Shown: positions 12,131 through 23,748 of the stretch, in pieces
Position numbering within the stretch: the stretch's first letter is position 1
How the letters are laid out: every line of letters begins with the position of its first letter
Assembly (NCBI RefSeq): GCF_009730915.1
Contig: NC_052477.1
Span: 24,322,578-24,386,577 of the forward strand
Length of the DNA stretch: 64,000 nucleotides
Reading direction: 5' to 3'
From: Dioscorea cayenensis subsp. rotundata
Lineage: Eukaryota > Streptophyta > Magnoliopsida > Dioscoreales > Dioscoreaceae
Position numbers and translations under genes: made by a program
The notes under the pieces: model-generated
Database searches by the model: none
What the model was told of the DNA's origin: nothing
Seen by the model: only the letters and a program-made list of their open reading frames with translations

Positions 12131-13596
12131 ATACCTAGCCAGTGACTAGGTTTTGGATGGGATACTAGTGCCGAGCCCTAAAAATTGTAAATTGATTTGC
12201 AGTTTATTATTTATTAGGATTTGGGGTTTATAATTTATAAATTATTTATAAATATAAAAAAATTTGATTACCAATTATCCAACAATGCTATGTGCTAAAC
12301 GTTAATACATTATCCAACATTATTTGGTTTATCAAGTTGCATTCAAAGATGATAGACATGGTTGAACTCATTATTTGTTTATCTTTATTTTGAATTTAAA
12401 GTGTTTATTAATAAAGTAGATAGACCATAAGCATGTATTAATAAAAAAGATGTGGAACGGATAGGAACTTAGTAGGGTAAATTTTTTGATACGACACTAA
12501 AATATACGGATTTTTTATTTTGGTATTTAAACTTTAATTTGTATCAAAATGGATACATTATTTTTAATTTTGTTTCAAAGGGAGGTCACCCAAAGGATTC
12601 TGGGCTTTATTTGATGATGTGGACTCCAAAAAAAGTTTATTAGCACCTCCATAACAAGTCATGAGCCCAATTGGCTCATCCACGTCACCATAGATGCCAC
12701 ATCACCTGTAGTTGTCCAAGTCAACACACATGTGTCAATTTACCCCCATTTTCTTGAGAGAGCCATCATCTTCTTCTTCATTACAGGGAATGAAAAAGGC
12801 AAATGGAGAGAGAGAGGAACAAATGAGTTTTTTTCATTCTAGTGAAGGGGAGACTACTCATTAGCCGGGGAGGGCAAGGCTTTGAAAACTGTATGAGTAA
12901 AGAGGAGAGAAGGCTATAAAAGAAGGAGACATGTTCAACATTTGACGTAAATTAAGAAGTACAAAATAAAGATTCACTATCTCAATGTTACCTCCAGTAG
13001 ACCATGGAGGTACCAAACATATCCACTTTATGAACCATTGATAAGGATAGAAGCTTTAGTGGAGGATAAGATGGTTTTGATCTAGCCAACCTATCGCATT
13101 TTGATTCCTCATAAGAAAATTGCTCAATTACGAAATCTCAATCTACCTTATCAAAGGCTTCTAAATATTGAATATTAGTTTCTCTAATGTAATCAGAAGT
13201 AAGCTCAAGAGTTTTCACCTTAGGAATAATGGTGGCGCTTGTTTAGTTAATTCCTTCTAAATTGGCACCATCATTGTAAAAGTCCTCATAGAGCTTTGCA
13301 AGGTCATTTCACATAATAGACTAATGGAAGAAAAAGATTAGACATGTTAGACATGTTTGAGAAAGTAAGATTATTATTATTATTATTATCAATGCACAAA
13401 AGTGCGCTAAATCTTAGCATTAGCTTTTGTATAAAAAATATTTTTTATCTTTTATTTTTAAAATGTATATGTTTTATAATTAATTTTCAAAATTATTACT
13501 ATTAATCAATATTAATTATTATTTTAAAAAGCAAAATTCTAATTTAAAATTTTCAATTTTTATTTATATTAATTAAGTCTTTAGTCGCCTTATATA
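12131..13596. other. Intergenic, with MITE-end and faint retroelement traces
   Basis: 12476-12640 resembles the left arm of the MITE at 41045-41428 ('aaattttttgata(c/g)gaca', then 'ttttggtatttaaactt' against 'ttttggggtttaaactt') but has no matching right arm. On the minus strand, 12960-13210 translates in pieces to something faintly like a Ty3/gypsy RNase H tail; I give this little weight. A short ATT repeat lies at 13369-13390. No gene is supported. Confidence 0.35.
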
Positions 13597-13605
13597 ATAA
13601 ATTTT
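13597..13605. repeat. 9-bp target site duplication, left
   Basis: 'ataaatttt' immediately before the left terminal inverted repeat; identical to 14680-14688. A 9-bp duplication is the Mutator hallmark. Confidence 0.85.
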
Positions 13606-14679
13606 GGGTAAACTACATGTTTAGTCACTAAACTATTTGCGTTTTTTCTAATCTGGTTATTAAACTAAAAAAATTTTCAATGGGTCACTAGCATTAGCAT
13701 TTCCTTCCAATTAAGTCACTCGCCTCAACTCTGTTTTCCTGATGCTGAGTTGGCGCACCACCTCACCTGACACATGTTGGACTTTCTCTTGGCTTGTTGA
13801 TGTGGCATTCCACTTCAGCAATCCATTCCACCCTTGCAGCGCACCGGCCCACCGCCAGCGTTCACCGTCCAGCTATACGCCCCAATCTACTTGACCTAAA
13901 GTACTTTATCGTCCAACGGCACATGCAATTCCCTCACCACCTTCTCATACTCCACCATCGCCCTCACAATCTCAAATTCTGGCTTAAAATCCATATCCAC
14001 TATGTACCTTAGCTTCTCCCCCACCACATCTACATATTCATAGCTCCCGCCCATGAGCTAGCCCACCGGAGCTCTCCCACCTTGTCATGCAAACCCCGGC
14101 ATTGTACCCCCACTCCCTCAACCTCCCCACCACCGCTCTCCTATACAACGCAAGAGGCATTCCATCAAACACCTTTGTGACATCGCACACGTTAAAGAAC
14201 ACCCTCTGCCGGCTATCAGATGAGTTCACCGGAATCCCCACCACTTGCGTCGTGCATGACTACCTTACCGGAGTTGTCATCACCACCGGAGAAGGAATTT
14301 TCCTTTGGCTGGGCATCATCGATGTCTATGAATGCATGGATGAGCTGGAGAAGTAGGAGGGGTGGGGTGCGGCTTCATGTTGTTGCATGCCTTCATCTCC
14401 TTGGATTCGGGCGTGGACTTTCTTGGCTAATGGATCCGAAACCAATTTAGCTCTTCTGACGAACCAGGCCATTAAAGCAACGTCAACAACCCAAGAGAAA
14501 GTCCGACATGTGTCAGGTGAGGTGGCACGCCAGCTTAGCATCAAGGTGACGAAGTTGAGGTGAGTGACTTAATTAGAAGGAAATACTAACGTTAGTGACC
14601 CAATTGAATTTTTTTTTTTAGTTCAGTGATCAGATTAGGAAAACATGAATAATTTAGTGACTAAACATGTAGTTTACCC
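13606..14679. mobile_element. Pack-MULE-like element with captured gene fragment
   Basis: The element starts 'gggtaaactacatgtttagt' and ends with its reverse complement. The terminal inverted repeats are about 187 bp (13606-13792 and 14491-14679) and agree at roughly nine positions in ten by eye. The flanks carry a perfect 9-bp target duplication 'ataaatttt' (13597-13605, 14680-14688). Long inverted repeats plus 9-bp duplications are diagnostic of Mutator-like elements. The interior carries no transposase. Instead it holds GC-richer sequence related to a plant gene, which makes this a non-autonomous Pack-MULE. It must have been moved by a transposase from elsewhere. Confidence 0.85.
13900..14440 (-). 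pseudogene. Captured DUF506 (PD-(D/E)XK-like) gene fragment
   Basis: Inside the MULE, the minus strand reads RRAVVGRLREWGYNAGVC and then TRWESSGGL (to about 14060). After a one-base frame change come YEYVDVVGEKLRYIVDMDF and a short EFEIVRA block down to about 13910. This series matches the core of the plant DUF506 family (a 'LR.LGYNAAVC.TRWE', 'YEYIDVV', 'IVD.DFR.EFEIAR' pattern). The function of that family is poorly known. The fragment lacks the start and end of a DUF506 protein, contains a frameshift, and ends at the inverted repeat. It is captured coding DNA, not a working gene. Confidence 0.65.
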
Positions 14680-14688
14680 ATAAATTTT
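14680..14688. repeat. 9-bp target site duplication, right
   Basis: 'ataaatttt', identical to 13597-13605. Confidence 0.85.
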
Positions 14689-15402
14689 TCCCTCCAAATT
14701 GAAACTTAAAAAATTCCACCTTTATCCTTCAACTAAACACACTGTGATTGTCATTGTTTCTCTTGAATATTGAAGGCATTTCTTCATAAGTTCGGGCTAA
14801 CCTATCAGGCTTTCCATTGCTATCTGTCTTTTTTTTTTTTTATCCCTCTTCCCCTCTCTATCTTTTTTGTCTCCATCGTTTCTTTTAATTCATGAGTAAA
14901 GACTTTGTGGAATGTTTTGAAAAAGTTGAAAATAAAGGCATTTCAGTGTTTTATTTATTAAAGATATGTTATGCTATTCAGCCCTAGGGTATATATGCAA
15001 ATTATGATGTTTTCTACATGTACATGGAAATGAAATATTTATCTAACCTACAATTTCTTAAAAAAATTATGTATTTATGAAAAAATATTTCGGGTTTTGA
15101 AGAAAACTCAATTATATGAAATTGAACTTTCCTTTTGGAATTAATAGGGTCTTTTGCCCTATTGACCCTAGAAATATTTTTTTATTGCCGAAATGACCCT
15201 AATGCCATTACATCAATGCCCAATCAGCATATGGGTGCTGACTAGATTACTAACTAGTATTTTAAAAGTGAAATCACACCTTTTTTACATTTTAATCATT
15301 TCTTTCTTTTATACTTATTGAAATAGCTTATTTGCGACATTTTTTAACCCAATTATTTTTTTAAAAAGTTGTTATTAAAATAGAAAATATTATTTAAAAT
15401 TA
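14689..15402. other. No supported feature
   Basis: AT-rich DNA with a poly-T run near 14830. No frame or repeat that I can name. Confidence 0.3.
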
Positions 15403-15855
15403 AAATTATTATTATTAACCTGGGAGTTATTAAAGCAAGAATTATTTTAACTTATTTTATTAATATTTTGATTTTTATTAGAGTGAAAATTATTGAAGTA
15501 ATGATTATTTAAAATTATTATTATTGTTATCATTATCATTAAAATATTACTATTTAAAATGTCCCATCTACTTAAAGAATAGGATTACAAAAGTTAAATC
15601 AACGATAGATGGTCCAAATGCCCGAAATAACTTTTACATTGCTCCCACCCATAAACCCATTCAGACTAAAAGTCAATCACAGTGCCCAATCTAAACAAAT
15701 TCCCACTATTATAATAATATTTTAATAGTAATAATAATAATTTAAATAATTCATACTTAAATAATTTCCACTCTAATAAAAATCAAAATGTTAATAAAAT
15801 AATTTGAAATAATTCTCACTATAATAATTCTCAGGTTAATAATAATAATAACAAT
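15403..15855. mobile_element. Foldback MITE with ~150-bp inverted arms
   Basis: The left arm (15403-15565) and right arm (15707-15855) are inverted copies. The left reads 'attattaacctgggagttat' and later 'ttttgatttttattagagtg'. The right arm's reverse complement reads 'attattaacctgagaattat' and 'ttttgatttttattagagtg'. A ~140-bp loop separates them. No protein is encoded. The superfamily is not assignable because I could not fix a target duplication. Confidence 0.7.
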
Positions 15856-16454
15856 TGTTTGCCTTCTATGTTCATCTAACTAGGATGGATCCAAAAGGAA
15901 TTAGTATTATTTTTTAAAAGAACTGTCTACATCACGTGCAACACTAAAATTACATATGAATTAGGAATAGGTAATGTTATTTTCTTTTTTTGCACAAATA
16001 CTAGAAGCACAAAAGTCAAGGGCATGCGCAAAGCTGAGAGTTGATTGTCCTGCCATGCGTCATTACCCACACTACAAACAAACTTGTTCCCATTGCAAAG
16101 ATCCTTTTTGGCACCATGTGCATGGAAGGACACCCACCACACATACACTGATACACAAGGGACCTTTGCTCACCAAATGAGTGGTGAAATCTGAACCCGT
16201 GACCAAATGAAGTGCTTTAATCATTAAGCTAGTCCAATGTTCGCATAGGTAGTGAAACCTATGTTTAGAATTTTGTAGAACACATGATCTTCTTTTAGTT
16301 TTAATAATAATTCTACTTCGCAATTTGGTAACATGAATGGAGGTTTACACTCTATGAACTTATTTGAAAACTCTCTTCACACAAATTAACAAATTTTGGT
16401 TGTCACCTACCAAATTATGGTACGAATAAACCTAATTAAGGTTGAAATAAAATT

Positions 16455-16690
16455 GTAATTTTTTTAAAATAAACCACATTTATTATGAATGAGAAAGCAC
16501 AAAAAAATCAGAAATATAAGACTAAAAACAAAATACAGAAAAATATAGAGATCCACTAAACATGGAGTGAACAGTCAACCCTAATAAAAGGATCATGGAG
16601 CGAAAGCAAAAGATTGAACAACAACTAAACTTTAAAAAAAGTAACCAAACAACTCCTAGAGGGAAAGGATCCTCTAGGAGGGCTCTGTCA
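16455..16690 (-). mobile_element. LINE 3'-end fragment
   Basis: Read on the minus strand, the segment ends 'aataaatgtggtttattttaaaaaaa'-like (16500-16455). This is the shared 3' terminus of the LINEs in this window (compare 'gaatgtggtttatccacctt' at 29716-29735). The preceding bases look like a T-rich LINE 3' UTR. Severely 5'-truncated. Confidence 0.5.
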
Positions 16691-17018
16691 AATTGAGATC
16701 TCTTATCAGACTGGGCATGTGCTATTACTCATCATTCTGGGGCTACTTGGCCACCTCCTTTGGTTTCTCGTGTTTTATTACTTTACATAAGGTATTTTAT
16801 TACAAGACGAGTCTTCATTTTTGTCAAGAACAAACAAAACATGATCATATTGATGAAAAAAGAGGTGACAAATAAAACTAAAATAGAATGGAAACAGAAT
16901 TTAATAAAGCTAACACTAAAACATTGTAAAGACGAACATAAGAAGATTAAAATTAAAGATAGTTGAGTTTGCCCAAAACCAAAGAAAGTGAGAGCTTGAA
17001 GCTGTTGATCGGTAGTCA

Positions 17019-17900
17019 TGGCTGTTTTTCTGAAGATCCAAAAGGAATATTGGGTATGTGGTTCTCGTAGTAGTTCTCTATGCCATTCTCAATTTCTAGA
17101 TGGGATTCCAGCTCGTCAAGTCCTGCAGTAAGTACAAAGTTTTCTTTAACTGTGTCCAGAGGAGACACCAGATCAACTCACTGGAATTAATGTTGGTCTT
17201 GTTAATATAGTATGTGTGAATAGTTTAGTCCCACATCGGTTAAAAAGAAGAACGGGCATATATTTATATAATACAAGATAATAAAGAAATTAAATAATTG
17301 AATTTGAGAAAAGTGCAAGTAGGCCCTCCAATATATACATATATTTATATATATTTATTATTATAATTATATATTTATTTATTTAATCTATGAATGGGCA
17401 CTTGGCACTTGGGGCATCTTGGGTTGAATTATGACTTATTATTATTTTTTTTTAACGAAGAGATGCCAGTTGTTTTCTCTAACAGAAAAAAAAAATTCAA
17501 CCGTTGTTCACACCTCTTCACCTTCTTTAAATATAGAAAAGTTCTCAAAGAAGATCATTACTTTTCTGCAAAGTTTGATCTTGGGATTTTGTTATATCCT
17601 GAGGGAATTGTTGCAAAACCTGGTGCAGACCTGAGGGCGATAAATTCCTAAAAGACAGTGTTCTACACGCCTCAAAATCCACTAAATTCTTCTTCAATCT
17701 CTGTTTTCTCTAACAGGTCTTCTTCTTGATGACGGTGTTGGGAGGGATCTAGCATCCTCTTATCGCCGCTGGGCTTGGGTTGCTCTATGTCATCACACGC
17801 TTCTTCTATTTCAAGGGTTACTCTACTGGAGTTCTAGATAACTGATTATAATTTGCGGCTTCATTTGGGATCAATCTTGTCTTGCTTGAACCGCTAGCGA
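17019..17900 (+). pseudogene. MGST3-like (MAPEG) membrane glutathione transferase, dead
   Basis: Two separated blocks match plant microsomal glutathione S-transferase 3. The first, 17019-17195, includes an in-frame GYVVLVVVLYAILNF, then a stop, then MGFQLVKS. It jumps over the middle of the protein to FNCVQRRHQ and NSLEL. The second, 17714-17850, follows a good intron-type acceptor ('tttctctaacag') and reads GGI, stop, HPLIAAGLGLLYVITRFFYF, then KGYSTG. 17860-17900 has a residual ASFGINLVLLEP like the C-terminal helix. The known family is a small multi-pass membrane enzyme that conjugates or reduces hydroperoxides with glutathione. Stops, a frameshift after the ATG and internal deletions show it is not functional. 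The intron-like gap at 17196-17713 holds AT-rich repeat DNA. Confidence 0.75.
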
Positions 17901-18114
17901 CTTTGTTTGGGATGAGAAAGTAGGTTTTGATTTTTAAACTTTGTTTTTAGTTTTTGTATTTTGTTTATGTGCGAAGAATAAACAATACTTGCTTATGTTT
18001 GTTTCTATGCTTAAAATTTTCAAGGTATTTGTGCTAAAAAACAAAAAAAAACAAAGAAAGTGGACACTCAGCTCTAAGGGTATGGTGAGAGCAATAAACC
18101 CTTCATTGTAGTTT

Positions 18115-18165
18115 TTTTTAATGTGAAAAAAATAGATAAATCACATTCATTATTATAAGAGTCCT
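18115..18165 (-). mobile_element. LINE 3'-tail orphan
   Basis: On the minus strand it reads 'aatgtgatttatctattttttt', the common LINE terminus followed by its A-tract. It interrupts an alignable CNL flank, and nothing else of the element remains. Confidence 0.4.
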
Positions 18166-18250
18166 ATTATTATATTTATAACTGATTCTGAAATCAGAAG
18201 AGCAATAAAAAAGGGTTAATTTTCATATTCTCAAACTCATTCTATAGGTG

Positions 18251-18255
18251 GAAAC
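18251..18255. repeat. Copia 5-bp target site duplication, left
   Basis: 'gaaac', repeated at 23744-23748. Removing the element restores '...tctataggtg gaaac atgtaacaatgg', which matches the uninterrupted paralogs at 31430-31450 and 42800-42825. Confidence 0.9.
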
Positions 18256-18849
18256 TGTTAGTTGTGATTGAAGCAAATGAGAATTGAAGAAGAATTAGAG
18301 TAGAGAAGCAAGTCTGTTGTTGCTGTGAATGTCCTAGTGTCATTAGTTTAGATTGGAAGAGCAGTAGAGTCTTTTCATGTGTTTAAATAGTAGGTAAGTT
18401 CGTTGTTCTTTGGCTTGGAATTAGTCAATGGTTATGGTCCATTTGATCAGAGAAAAGGAGTAAGTTCGAGGCAGAAGAGAAAGTCTAGCATCAGGGTTAA
18501 AGTCAAGCATCGGGGTTGGATTATGATCGTGTGGTCCAAAATTGATCAATCAAAGAGGTGTGCTTAAGTTCGAGGCAAGGTTGATAAGCTGTTTGATGCA
18601 CTGGGTTGCTGCACGTGGCTAGCTTAGTCACCTAGTTAGTTTTATTTTGGTGACCAAACTTTCTGTTTATATATATAACTGATGTATTAGTTCAGTGAGT
18701 TGTTGTTCTTAATGTTTTTTTTTTTTTTGTTTTCCTTTGAAGTCTTCTCTCTTGTATGAATTTTCAAGACTTGTAGAAGAGTTTTTACAGTTGGAGTTGA
18801 ATAAAAAACTTGTTCCTCTTGATGTCTAGTTGTTGTCTAGTCCTTAACA
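18256..18849 (+). repeat. Copia 5' LTR
   Basis: Begins 'tgttagttgtgattgaag' and ends 'gtctagtccttaaca'. It has a TATA-like 'tatatataac' near 18670 and a 'gaataaaaaac' polyadenylation-like string near 18799. Confidence 0.95.
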
Positions 18850-18866
18850 GTGGTATCAGATCTATG
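18850..18866 (+). promoter_or_regulatory. Copia primer-binding site
   Basis: 'gtggtatcagatctatg' directly after the 5' LTR; 'tggtatcaga' is the usual match to the 3' end of initiator tRNA-Met used by plant Copia elements. Confidence 0.85.
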
Positions 18867-19057
18867 AGGTGAGTGTTGTTGGTGTTAGTTTGCAGGTGAG
18901 TTGTTTCTATTGTGAGTTGTTGGGTTGTGAAGTTTTTGGGAGTGATTGTTGAGGGTTTGTGGTGAATTTATTCTGGTAAGTCTTGCCTAGAATTGTGAGG
19001 TTTTTTTAAGGTGTGTGGAGTGTTAATTGTGTGAAGGTAGTGTCAAGATAAATAGTA

Positions 19058-22000
19058 ATGGCTTCTAGTTCTTCATCTGCATCTACACCAGCATCTACAT
19101 CAGCATTTGCACCAACACCAGAAATTTCTCGTTCTCTGTTGCCAATTTTTAAAGGAGATGAGTATGAACATTGGAGTTTTAGGATGAGGATTTTCTTTAG
19201 ATCCCAGAGGTTGTGGGAAATTATTGAAGAAGGGATTAGCAAGGAGAAGCCATCAGAGAAGGACTTGGAAGATGATGCCAAGGGCTTATTTCTGCTTCAA
19301 CAAGCTGTGGATGAGACAATTCTTCATAGAATTGTCAGGTTTGATATAGCAAAGGAAGCCTGGGATCATTTGAAGAAAGAGAATCAAGGAACTTCAAGGA
19401 TGGTGTCAGTAAGACAACAGACATTGAGGCAGAGGTTTGATTTATTTCAAATGAGAGAAGATGAAACCATACAACACTATATTACAAGGGTTCTAGCAGT
19501 GGTGAATCAAATTAGAGGTATGGAAGGTGAATTGAAGGATGTCGAGGTAGTTTTGAAGGTGTTGAGGAGTTTATCTTCCAGGTTTGTACATGCTATAACT
19601 TTAATAGAAGAGGCAAGGGACATGTCTACATTGTCTCTAAATGAATTGAGTGGATTTTTATAGGCTCATGAGGCAATATTCAATCAATTTTCTGAGAGGC
19701 ATGAAGCTTTTGTTATGCAAGGGAATTTCAGAGGTGGAAGAATGAGAGGAAGAGGTAGGAATTTCAGAGGTAGAGAAAGAGCTGAAATTAATCCTAGAGG
19801 AGGTGATCAAAGACAGGTTATACAACAACAAGGACAATAATATATAAATGAAGGTGGAAGAGGAGGTCCAAGACCTTTTGGAAGATTCAATAGAGTTCAA
19901 AGACAATATGGTCAGAGAGGTGCAAGAGGAGGTTTACAAAATATACAATGTTTTAAGTACAAGAACTATGGCCATTACCAATCTTATTGTTGGTCTACTC
20001 AAAACAGAAATTTATATGAAGGTTCAAGTTCATCTATCAATATTAGTTCCAGTGATTATGGAAACTTATTCACGGTGCATAATGGAGAGGAATTGCATAA
20101 TTCTTCTATTTGGTTACTGGGTAGTGGGACTTCTTGTCACATGACTGGTAGGAGAAAGTTATTTCACAGTCTTGATGAGAAATTGAGACATAAAGTGAGA
20201 TTGGGTGATGACAAAGAAGTTGATGTTCTTAGCAAAGGATCAGTGGCAATTCAGGTATGTGGTGGTGAAACTAAGTTAATTCATGGAGTTTAGTTTTTTC
20301 CTTCTTTGGCTCACAATTTATTAAAGGTTGGCCAATTAGTTGAAGGAGGTTATGATGTGGTGTTTAGCAAGACTGGGTGTGTAATTCAGGCAGCTGATTC
20401 TGGAAAGATTTTATTTCATATTCATAGAAGTGGCAACAATCTCTATCCAATTGAATTTTCTAATGAAATTCAGATGAATGTGGTAATAAAGGATGAAGAA
20501 TTGGGGATGTTATGGCACAGGAGATAAGGGCACTTAAACTTTCAAGGGCTGCAGGTGTTATCACAGCAGAATTTAGTAAATGCTTTGCCTGAAGTTAAGA
20601 AAGTGAATTATTGTGAAAAATGTGTCTATGGAAAATTGGCAAGATTCCCATTTAATTCTAGAAAATCCTAGAGAGCAAGGCATAAACTTCAGTTAGTTCA
20701 TGCTAATGTGTGTGGGCCAATGCAATCTGAGTCAATTGAAGGAGGTAAATATTTCTTGCTCTTTGTTGATGACTTCTTAAGAATGTGCTGGATCTATGTG
20801 TTAAAATTTAAGCATTAGGTCTTCAATTATTTCCAGAAGTTTATGGCTTTTGTTGAGAGGCAATCAGGACAGAAATTATGGATACTCAGAATAGATAGAG
20901 GATGTGAGTTTATGTCAAGAGAAATTCAGGATTTCTGTGTACAGAAAGGCATTAAGGATGAATTAACAACCCCCTACACTCCCCAACAAAATGGGGTAGT
21001 AGAAAGAAAGAATAGAACTTTGGTGGAGAAAGCAAGAAGCATGTTAAAGGCTGCTGATATGCCAAAAAGATTTTGGGCTAAGGCAATTGCTACTGTTGTA
21101 TATATATCTAACATTTCACTAACCTATGCAGTTCAAGGAAAAACTCCACATGAAGCATGGTTTGGGGTGAAACCAATTGTGTCACACTTGAGGATATTTA
21201 GGTGTATAGGTTTTGTCCATATTCCTACTCAAAATTTACAGAAATTGGACAATAGAACAGTAAAAGGACTTTTTCTTGGTTGCTGTATCGATGCTAAGGC
21301 ATATAAAATTTTTGTGCCTGATACTGTGAAAATTTTGGTGAGCAGAGACGTAAAATTTATTGAAACTGAGTTTTGGCAGTGGTCTAAAATGAAGGAAGAC
21401 ACATATGGTATAATTACTTTACAGGAGAGGAGAATGATCATTGCAGGGAATTCTAGAACAAGTGATCAGAATGGTTCAGATGCAGCAGCAGCCAGTAGCA
21501 GTGACAGCAATTCTTCACAAACTCAAACTGAACAAGCAAGTGATTCTAGTGATGATGATTCTCCAACACCAAAGGTGAGGACTTTAAAAGGAATTATATG
21601 AAAGCTGTTCTTATGCTCTTAATGTTTCCGATCCTAGTAGCTTTGAGGAGGCTAAAAAATTTGAGCATTGGAGGAGAGCTATGGCAGAGGAAATTGACTC
21701 AATTCAGAAGAATGAAACTTGGAAATTGTATGAATTACCAGAAGGAAAGAAGGAAATAGGTGTCAAGTTGGTATATAAAACAAAATTGAAGCCAAATGGA
21801 GAAATTGAGAGGCATAATGCAAGACTTGTAGCTAAAGGGGTTTCTCAAGAGTATGGAGTTGATTACGAGGATGTGTTTGCTCCAGTGGCTAGAATAGACA
21901 CAGTCAGGATTATTTTGGTACTAGGTGCTTAGAGGAATTGGCCAAACTATCAGGTGGATAGAAAATCTGCATTCTTAAGTAGTAGAATTGAAGAGGAAGT

Positions 22001-23189
22001 GTAAGTCTCTCAACCCAAAGGTTTTGAAGTTCAAGGTAAGGAAGGTCAGGTGTATAGATTGTTTAAAGCCATGTATGGTTTGAGGCAAGCCCCAAGAGCA
22101 TGGTATGAAAGGCTAGATGCTTGGTTTGTTTCACAAGGATTTTATAAAAGTTTGACAGAACACACTTTATACAAGAAATTGGGGAATCATGCTGAAGTGT
22201 TATTGGTTTGTGTTTATGTTGATGATTTGCTTTGTTTGAGTTCATCAACAGAAATGATTGAGAAGTTCAAATCAGCTATTAAGAAGGAATTTGATATGAC
22301 AGACTTAGGTCTGATGAAGTATTTTTTGGGTTTGGAAGTGAATCAAAGTGAAAAGGGTGTGCATGTGTCTCAGAAAAAATATGCAAAAGACTTATTGAAG
22401 TAGTTCAACATGCAAGGATGTAAAGCAGTTGGTGTTCCTACGAGTCAGTGTACCAAATTGCAGTTAAATGATGAAGCTGAGAGTGCTAATTCAACCTGTT
22501 ATAGAAGCTTGGTTGGTAAGCTCTTGTATTTGACACACACAAGACCTGATCTAGTTTATGCTGTGAATATGTTTTCTAGGCATATGGCTCAGCCCACTAA
22601 AATTCATCTGGGAGCTGTAAAACATGTGTTAGGGTATGTTGCTAGAACCTATAACTTTGGAATTCAATACAATAGAAATGTTCCATGTATACTTGAAGGA
22701 TATTCTGATAGTGATTGGAGTAGTGATACTCAAGATAGAAAGAGCACAACTGGTTTTGTGTTTAATATGAGTTCTGGTTCTATATGTTGGGCTTCAAAAA
22801 AACAAGAAATTGTAGCCTTATCATCTATAGAAGCTAAGTATGTGGCTTTAAGTGTAGCGTGCTGCCATAGTATGTGGATGGAAAAGATATTAGGAGATTG
22901 TGAAGTAGATTATGTTGTAGCAATTCAAATGTGGTGTGACAACAAATCATGCATTGCAATTGCAAGAAATCCTACTCTCCATGGCAGAACAAAACACATG
23001 GATGTCAAATTTCATCATATAAGAGAGTTGATAGCAAAGAAGAAGATTCAGTTAAATTTTTGCAGTACAAATGTGCAGGTGGCTGATATATTTACAAAAT
23101 ACTTGAGTATTCAGAAGCATGAGCAGTTCACAGGAGAGATGGGAGTGTGTCAGCTTGAATCAAGGGGGGATTTTGTTAGTTGTGATTGA
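19058..23189 (+). pseudogene. Copia gag-pol polyprotein, broken
   Basis: One frame runs from the ATG at 19058 through gag, protease and integrase; a shift near 21600-21660 moves RT and RNase H to another frame. Gag (19058-20000) has LLPIFKGDEYEHWSFRM and a zinc knuckle near 19949 whose second Cys is Tyr (CFKYKNYGHYQSYC). The protease motif near 20110 reads WLLGSGT, so the catalytic Asp is Gly. Integrase (20690-21350) keeps TPYTPQQNGVVERKNRT. RT (21681-22400) keeps FKAMYGLRQAPRAW and the YVDDLL active site. RNase H (22680-23100) keeps SDSDW and KYVALS. Stops lie near 19663, 19838, 20293, 20526, 20668, 20816, 21932, 22001 and 22403. Several are TAG where relatives have Gln, as expected from decay of methylated CAG sites. 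Confidence 0.9.
23162..23170 (+). promoter_or_regulatory. Copia polypurine tract
   Basis: 'aagggggga' three bases before the 3' LTR, the usual plus-strand primer site. Confidence 0.8.
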
Positions 23190-23743
23190 AGCAGATGAGA
23201 ATTGAAGATGAATTGGAGTAAAGAAGCAAGTGTGCTGTTGCTGTGAATGTCCTGGTGTCATTAGTTTGGATTGGAAGGGTAGTAGAGTCTTTTCATGTGT
23301 TTGAATAGTAGGTAAGTTTGTTGGTCTTTGGCTGGGAATTAATCAATGGCTGTGATGCATTTGATTAGAAAAAAGGAGTAAGTTCGAGGTAGAAGAGAAA
23401 GTCTAGCATTGGGGTTGGATTATGATCGTGTGGTCCAGAATTGATCAATCAAAGAGGCGCGGTCAAGTTCGAGGCAAGGTTGATAAGCGGTTTGATGCAC
23501 CAGGTTGCTGCATGTGGCTAGCTTAGTCAACTAGTTAGTTTCATTTTGGTGACCAAACTTTTTGTTTGTATATATAACTGATGTATTAGTTCAGAGAGTT
23601 GTTGTTCTTAATTTTTTTTTTGTTTTTTCTTTGAAGTCTTCTCTCTTGTATGAATTTTCAAGACTTGTAGAAGAGTTTTTACAGTTGGAGTTGAATAGAA
23701 AACTTGTTCCTCTTGATGTCTAGTTGTTGTCTAGTCCTTAACA
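23174..23743 (+). repeat. Copia 3' LTR
   Basis: Matches the 5' LTR throughout, about 24 bp shorter. Ends '...ccttaaca' and is followed by the target duplication gaaac at 23744-23748. Confidence 0.95.
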
Positions 23744-23748
23744 GAAAC

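Larger units (their letters stand above)
16700..18255. repeat. CNL outer 3' flank, copy A left part
   Basis: 16900-16990 and 18045-18115 match 42480-42640 and 31130-31250, for example 'accaaagaaagtg' and 'ctctaag...atggtgagagcaata'. 18180-18250 matches 42745-42815 ('tctgaaatcagaagag', 'ctcaaactcattctatagg'). The MGST3-like pseudogene, a short antisense LINE tail (18115-18165) and then the Copia element interrupt the flank. A 'tagtcccacatcggttaaaaag' string at 17224 is a common plant repeat motif. Confidence 0.6.
18256..23743 (+). mobile_element. Complete Ty1/Copia LTR retrotransposon, inactive
   Basis: LTRs lie at 18256-18849 and 23174-23743, both TG...CA, with a 5-bp target duplication (gaaac), a tRNA-Met-type primer site, a polypurine tract and a gag-pol in Copia order (gag, protease, integrase, RT, RNase H). 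The LTRs differ at about 22 sites in their first 240 bases by eye. The 5' LTR also has a ~20-bp extra repeat near 18490-18515. The insertion is therefore old, but younger than the duplication of the CNL flank it entered. Multiple stops, one frameshift and changed catalytic residues make it non-autonomous. Confidence 0.95.

Noticed and set aside
17394..17651. An 85-residue frame between the two MGST3-like blocks
   Set aside because: Low-complexity Phe/Lys-rich sequence in an intron-like gap; no family match.
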